Source of the DNA: Ferrimicrobium sp.
GTDB taxonomy: Bacteria; Actinomycetota; Acidimicrobiia; Acidimicrobiales; Acidimicrobiaceae
Reading direction: 5' to 3'
Length of the DNA stretch: 5,882 nt
Assembly (NCBI GenBank): GCA_027365375.1
Contig: DAHXNM010000061.1
Location: 1-5,882 of the forward strand
Shown here: positions 1-5,582 of the stretch, one piece after another
Layout of the letters: each line of letters starts with the position of its first letter
Numbering within the stretch: the first letter of the stretch is position 1
Notes under the pieces: model-generated
Seen by the model: the letters and a program-made list of their open reading frames with translations, nothing else
Databases searched by the model: none
Told to the model about the DNA's origin: nothing
Program-made: the position numbers and the translations under genes

Positions 1-74
1 ATATTCTGACAAGCACAGAGAGATAATCCAATCAAATATGGAAAACCATATTGGCAGGGAAAAGGAAATCATGA
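1..74. other. AT-rich segment with hairpin downstream of the operon
   Basis: The first ~70 bp are about 64% A+T, clearly richer than the rest of the window. They contain a perfect hairpin AATATGG-AAAA-CCATATT (35-52). Read on the minus strand, downstream of the hydrolase stop, the hairpin is followed only by TGATTGGATT, so it is at best a weak terminator. No gene is visible. The composition change coincides with the premature end of the hydrolase. Confidence 0.4.
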
Positions 75-785
75 TCACGGAGGGATCGCCCCGTGGACAA
101 CCAGCGACGGCAGCCCTTCTAAGGTTGACAGCGCCGCCGAACGGTCCGGAGAGGCCAGAATGGCGGCGAGCTGACGAGCGCTCGAAAACGGATCTTCTAC
201 TCCAGCCGATCTCAGCCTAGCTCTACTTTTTGCGATCCGATCGACGATCGCCTGCCGCTCCAGCTGCGAGCGTGGCTGCGCCACCACGATCTCCAACGGC
301 TCCTCCGGATCTGGATTCAACAGCGCGGAAAGCGCCAGCTCGCTCGGCTGCCCCACCCCTGCTCGTCCTGTAGATCCGAGCATACTGACGATCGAGAGGA
401 CACGTTGTGGCTCCTCTATCAGAAACTGTTGGGCAACCATCGCGCCCATCGAGACTCCGACTAGATGGACGCTCTCGATCTCGAGATGATCAAGAAGTTC
501 CAGAAGATCATCCGCCATGTCGGCAAGTGTGTAAGGCGCGAATTCACGACGCCCTAAGTAGATCGAGAGTAGATCAGGAACGCCGTCGCTCACCATTCGA
601 GTTGAGAGACCACTATCACGCTGATCGTAGGTCAGCACCCGATAGCCGGCTGCAAGAAAGTTTTCGATAGCCCACGCTGGCCAATCGGTTAGCTGCCCGC
701 CAAGTCCATGGACAAAGACCACGACCGGACGACCTGGCGGACCGATGAGCTCGTACTCCAGTCGCACCCGCGCAGGGTTAGCCAT
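75..785 (-). CDS. Alpha/beta-fold hydrolase, C-terminally truncated
   Basis: Probable alpha/beta hydrolase of the esterase/haloperoxidase-like type; the substrate cannot be told. From the ATG at 785 it has 236 codons. Visible features are a first strand with the oxyanion-hole motif VFVHGLGG (residues 23-30), YDQRDSGLS (53-61), and the nucleophile elbow GVSMGA (110-115) with Ser112 as likely nucleophile. The chain stops at SLVVHGAIPP: it reaches the strand that normally carries the catalytic Asp (HGxxDPxV) but lacks that Asp and the later catalytic His, so roughly 45-60 residues typical of the family are missing. A functional enzyme is therefore doubtful. The ATG at 785 is chosen because it overlaps the methyltransferase stop (ATGGCTAA); a TTG at 803 is an in-frame alternative giving 242 residues. 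It is the last gene of the minus-strand operon. Loss of the end coincides with a jump to AT-rich DNA below about position 75. Confidence 0.82.
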   Translation of the reverse strand: MANPARVRLEYELIGPPGRPVVVFVHGLGGQLTDWPAWAIENFLAAGYRVLTYDQRDSGLSTRMVSDGVPDLLSIYLGRREFAPYTLADMADDLLELLDHLEIESVHLVGVSMGAMVAQQFLIEEPQRVLSIVSMLGSTGRAGVGQPSELALSALLNPDPEEPLEIVVAQPRSQLERQAIVDRIAKSRARLRSAGVEDPFSSARQLAAILASPDRSAALSTLEGLPSLVVHGAIPP

Positions 786-1584
786 GAGCGAACTCACAGA
801 CAAGAGTTACCGCTGGGTTGGGCAGCACGAGGCCCTCTTCAAGCGCAGCCTGGATCGCAACGTCCTCGCGCGGGGTCAAGCAGAGCCGTCGTCGAGTCGA
901 GATCACCTGGGTAGCCGGGTCTGAGGCTCGACGCACTCCAGCGCCAAAAACCACCTTAGGGGTCATCCCCATCATGATAAGCGCCTCAACCGCCTCAACC
1001 GCACTTGGGGTCGAGGGTCGCTCGAGCTGATGAAACTGCCTCCAAAGAAGATTGAGTCCATAATGGGGATGATAGAGGGTCATCTCGAGGACCACCCCCT
1101 CCTTCGCGTGGGCGATCAGCCCACCCAGAAACCCAAAGAGATCATCAACGTTGTAGATGACGTTCTGGGAGGTCACCACGTCATAGAGCTCCAGGGCTGG
1201 CTGGAGCTCAAAAAAGTCACCGACTCTTGTCTCGACAAGCATCTGAGGAATTGACTCGCTCTCAAGCGCTAGTGTCTCTAACATCGCAGCATCGCGGTCG
1301 AGTGCTAGCAGAGATTGGATAGACGAGCCGATTGGTAGTACGCAAGCTCCTGCACCTGCACCCACATCGAGAACACTCCGGGAGGGAGAACGATCCAACA
1401 AGTCGACGATCGCCTCCTGCGTATGATTCAATGATCCATCGTAGACAGGGGCGAACGCCCTCGGATCGAATGACCAAGGAGACTCTGGTGCAGCAGCTAA
1501 GAGATCCTCGGGTATCGCCCACTCACGCAACTCTCTTGACCAACGACTGGCGAGCTCATCTCTGGCCGCTTGACCGATAATCAC
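778..1584 (-). CDS. Class I SAM-dependent methyltransferase
   Basis: Predicted cytoplasmic methyltransferase of 268 residues; the methyl acceptor is unknown. The Rossmann-like core shows motif I VLDVGAGAGA (71-80) for SAM binding, an acidic residue at the end of the second strand (LLALD, Asp96) expected to hold the ribose hydroxyls, GD at 122-123 (adenine-side motif), and the fourth strand YDVVTSQNVIYNV (134-146). The N-terminal ~65 residues contain SPWSFDPRAFAPVYDG and may form a cap. The C-terminal third (180-268) has no motif I recognise. The start is GTG, overlapping the TGA of the upstream PH/SHOCT gene as GTGA and preceded by GAGGGAG, so translation is probably coupled. Its stop overlaps the hydrolase start. 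No transmembrane segment is seen. Placement in a cell-envelope operon hints at an envelope-related or lipid substrate, which is inference only. Other class I methyltransferase subfamilies cannot be told apart by eye. Confidence 0.86.
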   Translation of the reverse strand: MIIGQAARDELASRWSRELREWAIPEDLLAAAPESPWSFDPRAFAPVYDGSLNHTQEAIVDLLDRSPSRSVLDVGAGAGACVLPIGSSIQSLLALDRDAAMLETLALESESIPQMLVETRVGDFFELQPALELYDVVTSQNVIYNVDDLFGFLGGLIAHAKEGVVLEMTLYHPHYGLNLLWRQFHQLERPSTPSAVEAVEALIMMGMTPKVVFGAGVRRASDPATQVISTRRRLCLTPREDVAIQAALEEGLVLPNPAVTLVCEFAHG

Positions 1585-2273
1585 TTGCTCCCTCGCTGTT
1601 GGCCATCGAGATCGCGCAGGAGCGACGTTTTAGCCTGCTCGAACTCTGAGTCGCTTAAGAAGCCACCCGCGCGCAAAATCGAAAGTCGCTCAAGTCGACT
1701 CAGCGAATCTGCATTCGTGTTGTTGGTGCCGGAGGCAGACAGCTCCGGGCGATCTGCATCCCCAAGGCTAGTGAGCAGCTGACGAAGTCGTACCGGGTTC
1801 GGCACGAACGTGACGAGCTCGTCGCCGAGCGCATTTCCAGAGTCGATATGAAGCCGTCCGAAATGGAGAATCCTACCGATGATTCCCTGCTCGGTGGTGA
1901 TGTCATTGACGTGACGCAACGGGATCTCACTCGTTCGACGCAGTAGCACGCCCCGCGAAAACCGAACCCGTCGGTCGGTGATCACCAACAACTCGAAATA
2001 CCACTGCAACCCCCTGAATATCAGGTTTATCGCCGCCAGCGCCAAGATTACCAACCCAGTGAGACTCAACAAGGCGAGATTAAAGGTTGTCAACACAATA
2101 GCGATGATGCACGTTGCCACAAAGGTAGATATAGGTCCGAGCACCAACCACCAATGCGGATGGACAACCGCTACCACCCTCTCACCTGGGTCAACCATGG
2201 CGCCAAGCATACGTTGCGTGCGCAAAGAGAGTTGTCCGAGGCCTGATGTGATCGGCGGCTCGTGCTGGGTCAT
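1581..2273 (-). CDS. Bacterial PH-domain (DUF304/YdbS-like) membrane protein with C-terminal SHOCT domain
   Basis: A 230-residue protein of unknown role, predicted to sit in the cytoplasmic membrane. Two adjacent hydrophobic segments are visible (about 41-62 beginning at WWLVLGP, and 64-87), forming a hairpin with both ends cytoplasmic. A bacterial PH domain (bPH2, DUF304-like) follows at about 93-170, with the family-typical LVITDRRVRFSRGVLLRRTSEIPL and a segment like VNDITTEQGIIGRILHFGRLHI. After a Ser/Asn/Thr-rich linker (178-190), the last ~28 residues (LERLSILRAGGFLSDSEFEQAK) match the SHOCT pattern: a helix, then L..G.(L/I)(S/T)..EFE..K..LL. SHOCT is thought to mediate oligomerisation. 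The start at 2273 is preferred: it follows the Ddl stop by 10 bp, with an AGG 9 nt upstream. An extension to 2381 would run into the ddl coding sequence and has no family-like content. Its neighbours suggest an envelope-associated accessory function. Confidence 0.85.
   Translation of the reverse strand: MTQHEPPITSGLGQLSLRTQRMLGAMVDPGERVVAVVHPHWWLVLGPISTFVATCIIAIVLTTFNLALLSLTGLVILALAAINLIFRGLQWYFELLVITDRRVRFSRGVLLRRTSEIPLRHVNDITTEQGIIGRILHFGRLHIDSGNALGDELVTFVPNPVRLRQLLTSLGDADRPELSASGTNNTNADSLSRLERLSILRAGGFLSDSEFEQAKTSLLRDLDGQQRGSK
1588..1594 (-). promoter_or_regulatory. Ribosome binding site of the methyltransferase
   Basis: GAGGGAG on the minus strand lies 3 nt before the GTG at 1584 (6 nt counted from its GAGG core). 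It supports the GTG start and sits inside the last codons of the preceding gene, consistent with reinitiation after the GTGA overlap. Confidence 0.6.
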
Positions 2274-2283
2274 CAACCGCAAC

Positions 2284-3393
2284 CTACGCGAGCTTCTGAG
2301 CGATCGTCGCAGCCGACTGTAGTACGCTGCCATCGGCGCCTTGGGTGACGGGAGCATACGTTGGCCGCTCCAGTGCCTCACGAATGTCGTTAGCCAGCTG
2401 CTCGGCTAAAGTCTGCCTCGGCTCGATGAAGAGGTAATGTGAGAGTGAACCAGGAATCGTATTCGCCTCATTCAGAAAAAGTTCACCAGCATCGTTAGCG
2501 AGGAAATCGATTCTCGTTACGCCACGAGCCTGAATCAGAGTGGCCGTTCTCTCCGCGATCCGACGAAGCTCCTCCTCCGTCTCCGGTTTCAGCAGAGCAG
2601 GTAGTTCGCGTGGCGCCGAGGCCATCCCCGTGCCAGGCTGATACTTGTCTGAGTAGGTCAAGATCGCTGCGGCCCCCCCTGTACGGGTTGGTCGTTCGAT
2701 CGCGGAGAGTGTGAGCTCGGGATAGCTCCGGATAGCAATCTGGAGATCATAGAGATCGTCACGAAACGGTTCCACCACTGCGCCTGAACGAAGGTGTACA
2801 CTGCTACGGATTCGATCACGAAGCGTAGCCTGGTCGCGTACCACCTCAATGCCAATCGACGAGCCACCAAAGCGCGGCTTCACGATATAGGGGCCCTCAA
2901 AGGGGATCTCACCGTCACCAGCCACCCGAGGAAGGACGGGCAGTCCCGCAGCTGCAGCAAGCGCCGCGAAGCTAAGTTTATCCATACCGATCGCTGCCGT
3001 CGCAGGGGATGGGCCGGTGTAGCGCAGTCCAGCGAGGTCCATCGTGGCCTGTATAGACCCATCCTCGCCGGGGCCACCGTGACAACAGTTGACGACCACA
3101 GAGACAGCCAACATCTCCAACTTGGGCCGAAGACCCGAAGATAGACTACCAAATCCTGACCGGCCTCCAACGATCAACATAAGAGGTTCAGCCTCGGCCG
3201 GGACTCCTTGTGCAAATGCCGGAGCCTCCAGGGTCGGAGACACACGATAGAACTCACCGGTCTTAGACCAGTAAATCCCAACGACTGACTTCTCGGTGCG
3301 TAAGAGCGCATGCGCCGCCTGCAGCCCAGTCAGAATCGAAATATCGTGCTCCGGTGAGGGCCCTCCAAAGAGAACCGCCGTCATCATTTCCAT
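2284..3393 (-). CDS. ddl: D-alanine--D-alanine ligase (ATP-grasp), divergent Ddl
   Basis: ATP-dependent D-Ala-D-Ala synthesis for peptidoglycan precursors, cytoplasmic, ATP-grasp fold; 369 residues against about 306 for E. coli DdlB. The N-terminal motif LFGGPSPEHDIS holds Glu15. CCHGGPGEDGSIQ (103-115) and MDK (Lys139) follow. VKPRFGGSSIG (171-181) carries the ATP-contacting Lys172 and Ser178. SDKY (Lys250, Tyr251) matches the omega-loop Lys-Tyr pair typical of D-Ala rather than D-Lac enzymes. RIDF (Arg294, Asp296) and LNEANTIPGSLSHYLF (Glu309, Asn311) supply the Mg2+ and phosphate ligands. The position equal to the E. coli DdlB Ser that contacts D-Ala (Ser281) is Tyr320, and the ribose-contacting Glu of most Ddl enzymes appears as Asp216. 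ATG 3393 is chosen for its GGTGGAG 5 nt upstream; the TTG at 3411 has a Shine-Dalgarno that is too close. It lies between the MurF-like gene, whose substrate it could make, and the PH/SHOCT gene. Assignment to the Ddl family is secure; exact dipeptide specificity is not. Confidence 0.92.
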   Translation of the reverse strand: MEMMTAVLFGGPSPEHDISILTGLQAAHALLRTEKSVVGIYWSKTGEFYRVSPTLEAPAFAQGVPAEAEPLMLIVGGRSGFGSLSSGLRPKLEMLAVSVVVNCCHGGPGEDGSIQATMDLAGLRYTGPSPATAAIGMDKLSFAALAAAAGLPVLPRVAGDGEIPFEGPYIVKPRFGGSSIGIEVVRDQATLRDRIRSSVHLRSGAVVEPFRDDLYDLQIAIRSYPELTLSAIERPTRTGGAAAILTYSDKYQPGTGMASAPRELPALLKPETEEELRRIAERTATLIQARGVTRIDFLANDAGELFLNEANTIPGSLSHYLFIEPRQTLAEQLANDIREALERPTYAPVTQGADGSVLQSAATIAQKLA

Positions 3394-3398
3394 GTCAG

Positions 3399-3405
3399 CT
3401 CCACC
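3399..3405 (-). promoter_or_regulatory. Ribosome binding site deciding the ddl start
   Basis: GGTGGAG on the minus strand ends 5 nt before the ATG at 3393. A second purine run, GGAGG, lies near 3416-3420 and abuts the in-frame TTG at 3411 too closely to serve it, so the ATG is preferred. Confidence 0.55.
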
Positions 3406-3477
3406 ACTCAACGACCTCCATGGTCTGAACCATCACGTGATTACCAAACGCGCCATACGACTCACTCTACTCCACCC

Positions 3478-3506
3478 AGATTAACTCAGACCTAGACGCC
3501 GCTCAA
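3478..3506 (-). promoter_or_regulatory. Candidate internal promoter for ddl
   Basis: On the minus strand TTGAGC (3506-3501) is followed after exactly 17 nt by TAATCT (3483-3478). This fits a weak sigma-70/SigA pattern (TTGA core and TAnnnT). It would start transcription near 3471 and leave a leader of about 78 nt containing the perfect palindrome ATCACGTGAT (3432-3441). The match is modest and could be chance. Confidence 0.25.
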
Positions 3507-3582
3507 GACGTTCAATACTCCTAGGGCCAAACCAACGACCGAGAGGTAGCTCCACAACGAGGGTCATTGGTGTCATCGCCAC
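3481..3582 (-). CDS. Possible small ORF (33 codons) between the Mur ligase and ddl
   Basis: GTG at 3582 opens a 33-codon frame ending in TAA at 3481. The product has a hydrophobic stretch TLVVELPLGRWFG (7-19) followed by a basic amphipathic tail SIERLERRLGLS. I do not recognise it. It begins 26 bp after the Mur ligase stop, with an AGG 4 nt upstream; a much better AGGAGGG (around 3602-3608) lies too far away. In-frame ATG codons at positions 3 and 6 are alternative starts. Its existence as a gene rests only on location, a plausible amino-acid composition and length, so it may be a relic of a longer gene or chance. Confidence 0.25.
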   Translation of the reverse strand: MAMTPMTLVVELPLGRWFGPRSIERLERRLGLS

Positions 3583-3608
3583 TTGCCTACAACAATCGCA
3601 ATGCCCTC

Positions 3609-5198
3609 CTACGGGTAATGGTCAGGGAGATCGTTCTCATAGAGCACGACGTCTCCTGGCTTGGTACTCCGTTTGATATAAGCAATAGCGCTCTCTCTGT
3701 CCTTCACGGGCACCACAGCCTCCAGCCGGCTCCCTTCGGCTGCTGCCTGAGCCTCGGCGGCTCCCCCCATCAGCGCACCACGATTGGTCACTCCGACAAC
3801 CACGAGTTGATTTGCGACCTGACCTACAGCCTTGCCTAGCGCGTAGTTCTCTGGATACTGACGTTTACCAAGCTCTACCATCCCCGGCGTCACTACAAAC
3901 TTCGTGGTCGTATCACCTCCACGCCGTTTGAGCGCCGCCAACGCTCGCCTAGCTCCGGCGGGGTTAGAGTTGTAGGTATCATCAAGAACCTCAACCCCAC
4001 TATCTGGAACCACTGCAGTCACTAGCCGATTGGCGGGAGACTTGACCAGTCCAAGACGGGTTTGCAGTGCCTCAGGAGCTACACCGCACTCAAGAGCAGC
4101 CGCCACCGCGCAGGCGAGGTTTGTAGGAGCGATATCGCCCGCGTCTATCTTGGCGAGCTTTTGGCCATGGAGGTAGACGACGAGTTCGCCCTCCTCGTTC
4201 GGCTTAACGGTAACATCTGCATCGAGTTGGATCGCAGATACCTTCACAATCCGACGGTCAGTAGCGCTACCCGCAAGCGCCTTGGCCGCAAGCGCAAGCC
4301 GTGGATAGTCGATATTGATTATCACAACCGACGCCTGTTCTGTGATCTCCAGCTTCGCACGCAGGATCGACGCCTCTGAGCCAAAGCGCTCGAGATGAAC
4401 CGGACCAAGCGCTGTTAAAACCGCTATCTCGGGAGGAATCCATGCGCATAGCGCCGCAATCTCACCAGGGCCGAAGGTTCCCATCTCAGCCACGAAGACC
4501 TCGGTGCCGGGAACCAGCCGTTCATTGATCGACCGAGCTAGACCTCCCCGATTGTTGAACGACGCCGGTGAGGCGATCGCCCGTACAGAACCTTCCAGCA
4601 GCGTCGCAAGGTAATTCTTCGTCGTCGTCTTTCCGAACGACCCGGTGATCCCAACCACTCGAGGGCGGACACGCAATAATCGCTCGGTGGCATCATCCAC
4701 ATAGCGCTGCAGGAGATGGTCCTCGAGCGGACGGGTCACAATAAGCGCGAGTTCGACCACCGCAGGAGCAAAAAACCCGGCGAGGAGAGCAAAGGCGAGT
4801 GGCAGCCCCACCAACAGACCGGCAAGGGTGACGATAACGTCAATAAAGCCAACAGCCACCAACAGCCGTCGCATCCTAGAGGTGAGAGCAAGCGGAGAAG
4901 TCCGCCCACGAAATCCCAGACCAAACGGAGTCAACAGCAGGCAGACGACCAGCAGAGCCGCAATAACGAGATGGACTTCGCTTCCAAAAGATCGGACGAA
5001 ACTCCCGACCAGGAGGACAAGACTGACGACAAGCAACGCCTGGTTCACAAACGAGGCCCGATACCAGAGGGCAAAGAAAGGACCAATACGACCAGGCAGG
5101 TAGTGCTCTCGTTGGCCTACTCGAACCCACTTCAGCGCCGGAGTCTGAGCGACTACACCGATCAGAACGGCCACTACGACGGCAAGCTCATGCCCCAT
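3609..5198 (-). CDS. Membrane-fused MurF-like Mur ligase
   Basis: ATP-dependent amide ligase of the Mur family, closest to MurF (which adds D-Ala-D-Ala to UDP-MurNAc-tripeptide); 529 residues. The first ~160 residues are hydrophobic, with about five membrane segments (roughly 4-19, 53-69, 75-92, 112-130, 132-154) and a conserved-looking loop REHYLPGRIGPFFALWYR (30-47). The Mur central domain follows: P-loop GITGSFGKTTTKNYL (183-197), SFNNRGG (213-219), VAEMGTFGPGEIA (236-248), GPVHLERFGS (265-274) and Lys282 in the position of the conserved Mur lysine. The C-terminal domain begins near DDTYNSNP (406-413), followed by PGMVELGKRQYPEN (438-451), and ends ENDLPDHYP instead of the KGSR-type end of typical MurF. 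The MurF N-terminal UDP-MurNAc-binding domain is absent. ATG 5198 has GGGAGG 12 nt upstream; TTG 5210 abuts that GGGAGG and is less likely. It heads the operon before ddl. An acceptor in the membrane is inferred, not shown. Confidence 0.9.
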   Translation of the reverse strand: MGHELAVVVAVLIGVVAQTPALKWVRVGQREHYLPGRIGPFFALWYRASFVNQALLVVSLVLLVGSFVRSFGSEVHLVIAALLVVCLLLTPFGLGFRGRTSPLALTSRMRRLLVAVGFIDVIVTLAGLLVGLPLAFALLAGFFAPAVVELALIVTRPLEDHLLQRYVDDATERLLRVRPRVVGITGSFGKTTTKNYLATLLEGSVRAIASPASFNNRGGLARSINERLVPGTEVFVAEMGTFGPGEIAALCAWIPPEIAVLTALGPVHLERFGSEASILRAKLEITEQASVVIINIDYPRLALAAKALAGSATDRRIVKVSAIQLDADVTVKPNEEGELVVYLHGQKLAKIDAGDIAPTNLACAVAAALECGVAPEALQTRLGLVKSPANRLVTAVVPDSGVEVLDDTYNSNPAGARRALAALKRRGGDTTTKFVVTPGMVELGKRQYPENYALGKAVGQVANQLVVVGVTNRGALMGGAAEAQAAAEGSRLEAVVPVKDRESAIAYIKRSTKPGDVVLYENDLPDHYP

Positions 5199-5210
5199 TG
5201 CTTCGGCCAA

Positions 5211-5216
5211 CCTCCC
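5211..5216 (-). promoter_or_regulatory. Ribosome binding site of the Mur ligase
   Basis: GGGAGG on the minus strand directly abuts a TTG (5210-5208) and lies 12 nt before the ATG at 5198. The spacing is long for the ATG but impossible for the TTG, so the ATG is preferred with moderate confidence. Confidence 0.45.
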
Positions 5217-5247
5217 GGACTAGGACCCAATCACTATAGTAGCGGAG

Positions 5248-5311
5248 ACCTCATACCAGCCCTTACGCGACTAGCTTCTCAGACCGCTCACTCGGCCTGG
5301 CTGGTTGATGC
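5248..5311 (-). ncRNA. Candidate structured leader RNA upstream of the Mur ligase
   Basis: On the minus strand ACCAGCC (5305-5299) pairs perfectly with GGCTGGT (5261-5255). The stem continues, after a one-nucleotide bulge, with TCA/TGA. Inside it AGGCCG (5298-5293) and CGGTCT (5286-5281) form a second six-pair stem around a six-nucleotide loop. One of those pairs is G-U on the minus strand but A-C on the plus strand, favouring a minus-strand RNA. A -10-like TACTAT ends 6 nt upstream of the fold, so the structure could start at the transcript's 5' end. It ends 50 nt before the Mur ligase ATG. I recognise no known riboswitch; a cis-regulatory leader is inference. Confidence 0.3.
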
Positions 5312-5346
5312 TTCACATAGTAGACAATGCAAGTTAGCCAGCGGCG

Positions 5347-5379
5347 TCTCACTTGTCTCCTTGGGCGCGCGGGGTGAGA
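5347..5379. repeat. Inverted repeat TCTCAC...GTGAGA
   Basis: TCTCAC (5347-5352) and GTGAGA (5374-5379) are perfect complements separated by 21 nt that include GCGCGC. It is one of several inverted repeats clustered upstream of the operon and could be an operator or part of an RNA fold. Confidence 0.3.
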
Positions 5380-5447
5380 TAGCGTGGCGAGTGATCTTGA
5401 GCTGTATACAAGTATGCGTGGTTGGGTTCAATCACCCGTGTAACCAT
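5349..5447 (-). CDS. Weak candidate small ORF (32 codons) upstream of the Mur ligase
   Basis: ATG at 5447 opens a 32-codon frame ending in TGA at 5349. Its translation begins MVTRVIEPNHAYLY and ends PRAQGDK; I do not recognise it. The strong GGAGGTGATCC on this strand ends about 22 nt before the ATG, too far for normal use, and the ATG itself has no good ribosome binding site. It could be a leader peptide within the structured upstream region or chance. Confidence 0.12.
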   Translation of the reverse strand: MVTRVIEPNHAYLYTAQDHSPRYLTPRAQGDK

Positions 5448-5514
5448 TTGCCACTACCAATCCAGTTTTGGATCACCTCCACCATCTGGTGGAGGAGGCG
5501 AACTCGATACAGCT
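5400..5514. repeat. 8-bp inverted repeat enclosing three hairpins
   Basis: AGCTGTAT (5400-5407) and ATACAGCT (5507-5514) are perfect complements. Between them lie a hairpin of TGGTT+GGGT with ACCC+AACCA (5419-5446, with a four-nucleotide bulge), a hairpin ATCCA-GTTT-TGGAT (5460-5473) and a hairpin CCTCCACC-ATCT-GGTGGAGG (5476-5495). The nested arrangement resembles a multi-branched RNA closed by the outer repeat. Confidence 0.35.
5476..5495. repeat. Strong hairpin with Shine-Dalgarno/anti-Shine-Dalgarno arms
   Basis: CCTCCACC (5476-5483) and GGTGGAGG (5488-5495) form an eight-pair GC-rich stem around ATCT. No U-run follows on either strand, so it is not a canonical terminator. On the minus strand the second arm runs into GTGATCC, giving a near-maximal Shine-Dalgarno sequence buried in the stem. 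Confidence 0.5.
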
Positions 5515-5548
5515 GTGTGCGATACTGTTGGTTACTCCCCTGTCCGCA

Positions 5549-5582
5549 ATATTGCTCCATTCGCGATATTGGTGCATTCGCG
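5549..5582. repeat. Two abutting 17-bp tandem repeats
   Basis: ATATTGCTCCATTCGCG (5549-5565) is immediately followed by ATATTGGTGCATTCGCG (5566-5582), identical at 15 of 17 positions. The first copy overlaps the palindrome GCAATATTGC (5546-5555). The period is not a multiple of three, arguing against a protein-coding origin. An iteron-like or operator pair is possible. Confidence 0.55.

Noticed and set aside
2284..3393. Vancomycin-resistance type D-Ala-D-Lac or D-Ala-D-Ser ligase
   Set aside because: The omega-loop Lys-Tyr pair typical of D-Ala-D-Ala enzymes is present and no vanH, vanX or vanS/R-like neighbours are seen.
3609..5198. MurT, cyanophycin synthetase or poly-gamma-glutamate synthase (PgsB/CapB)
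   Set aside because: No GatD partner is adjacent, no ATP-grasp half is fused to it, and the FNN, EMG..PGEI and DDTYNSNP motifs are specifically MurF-like.
5419..5449. tRNA T-arm-like TTCAATC loop followed by ACCA
   Set aside because: The base pair closing the seven-nucleotide loop would be G-A, no matching acceptor, D or anticodon arms are found upstream, and the hairpin is better explained with a six-nucleotide loop.
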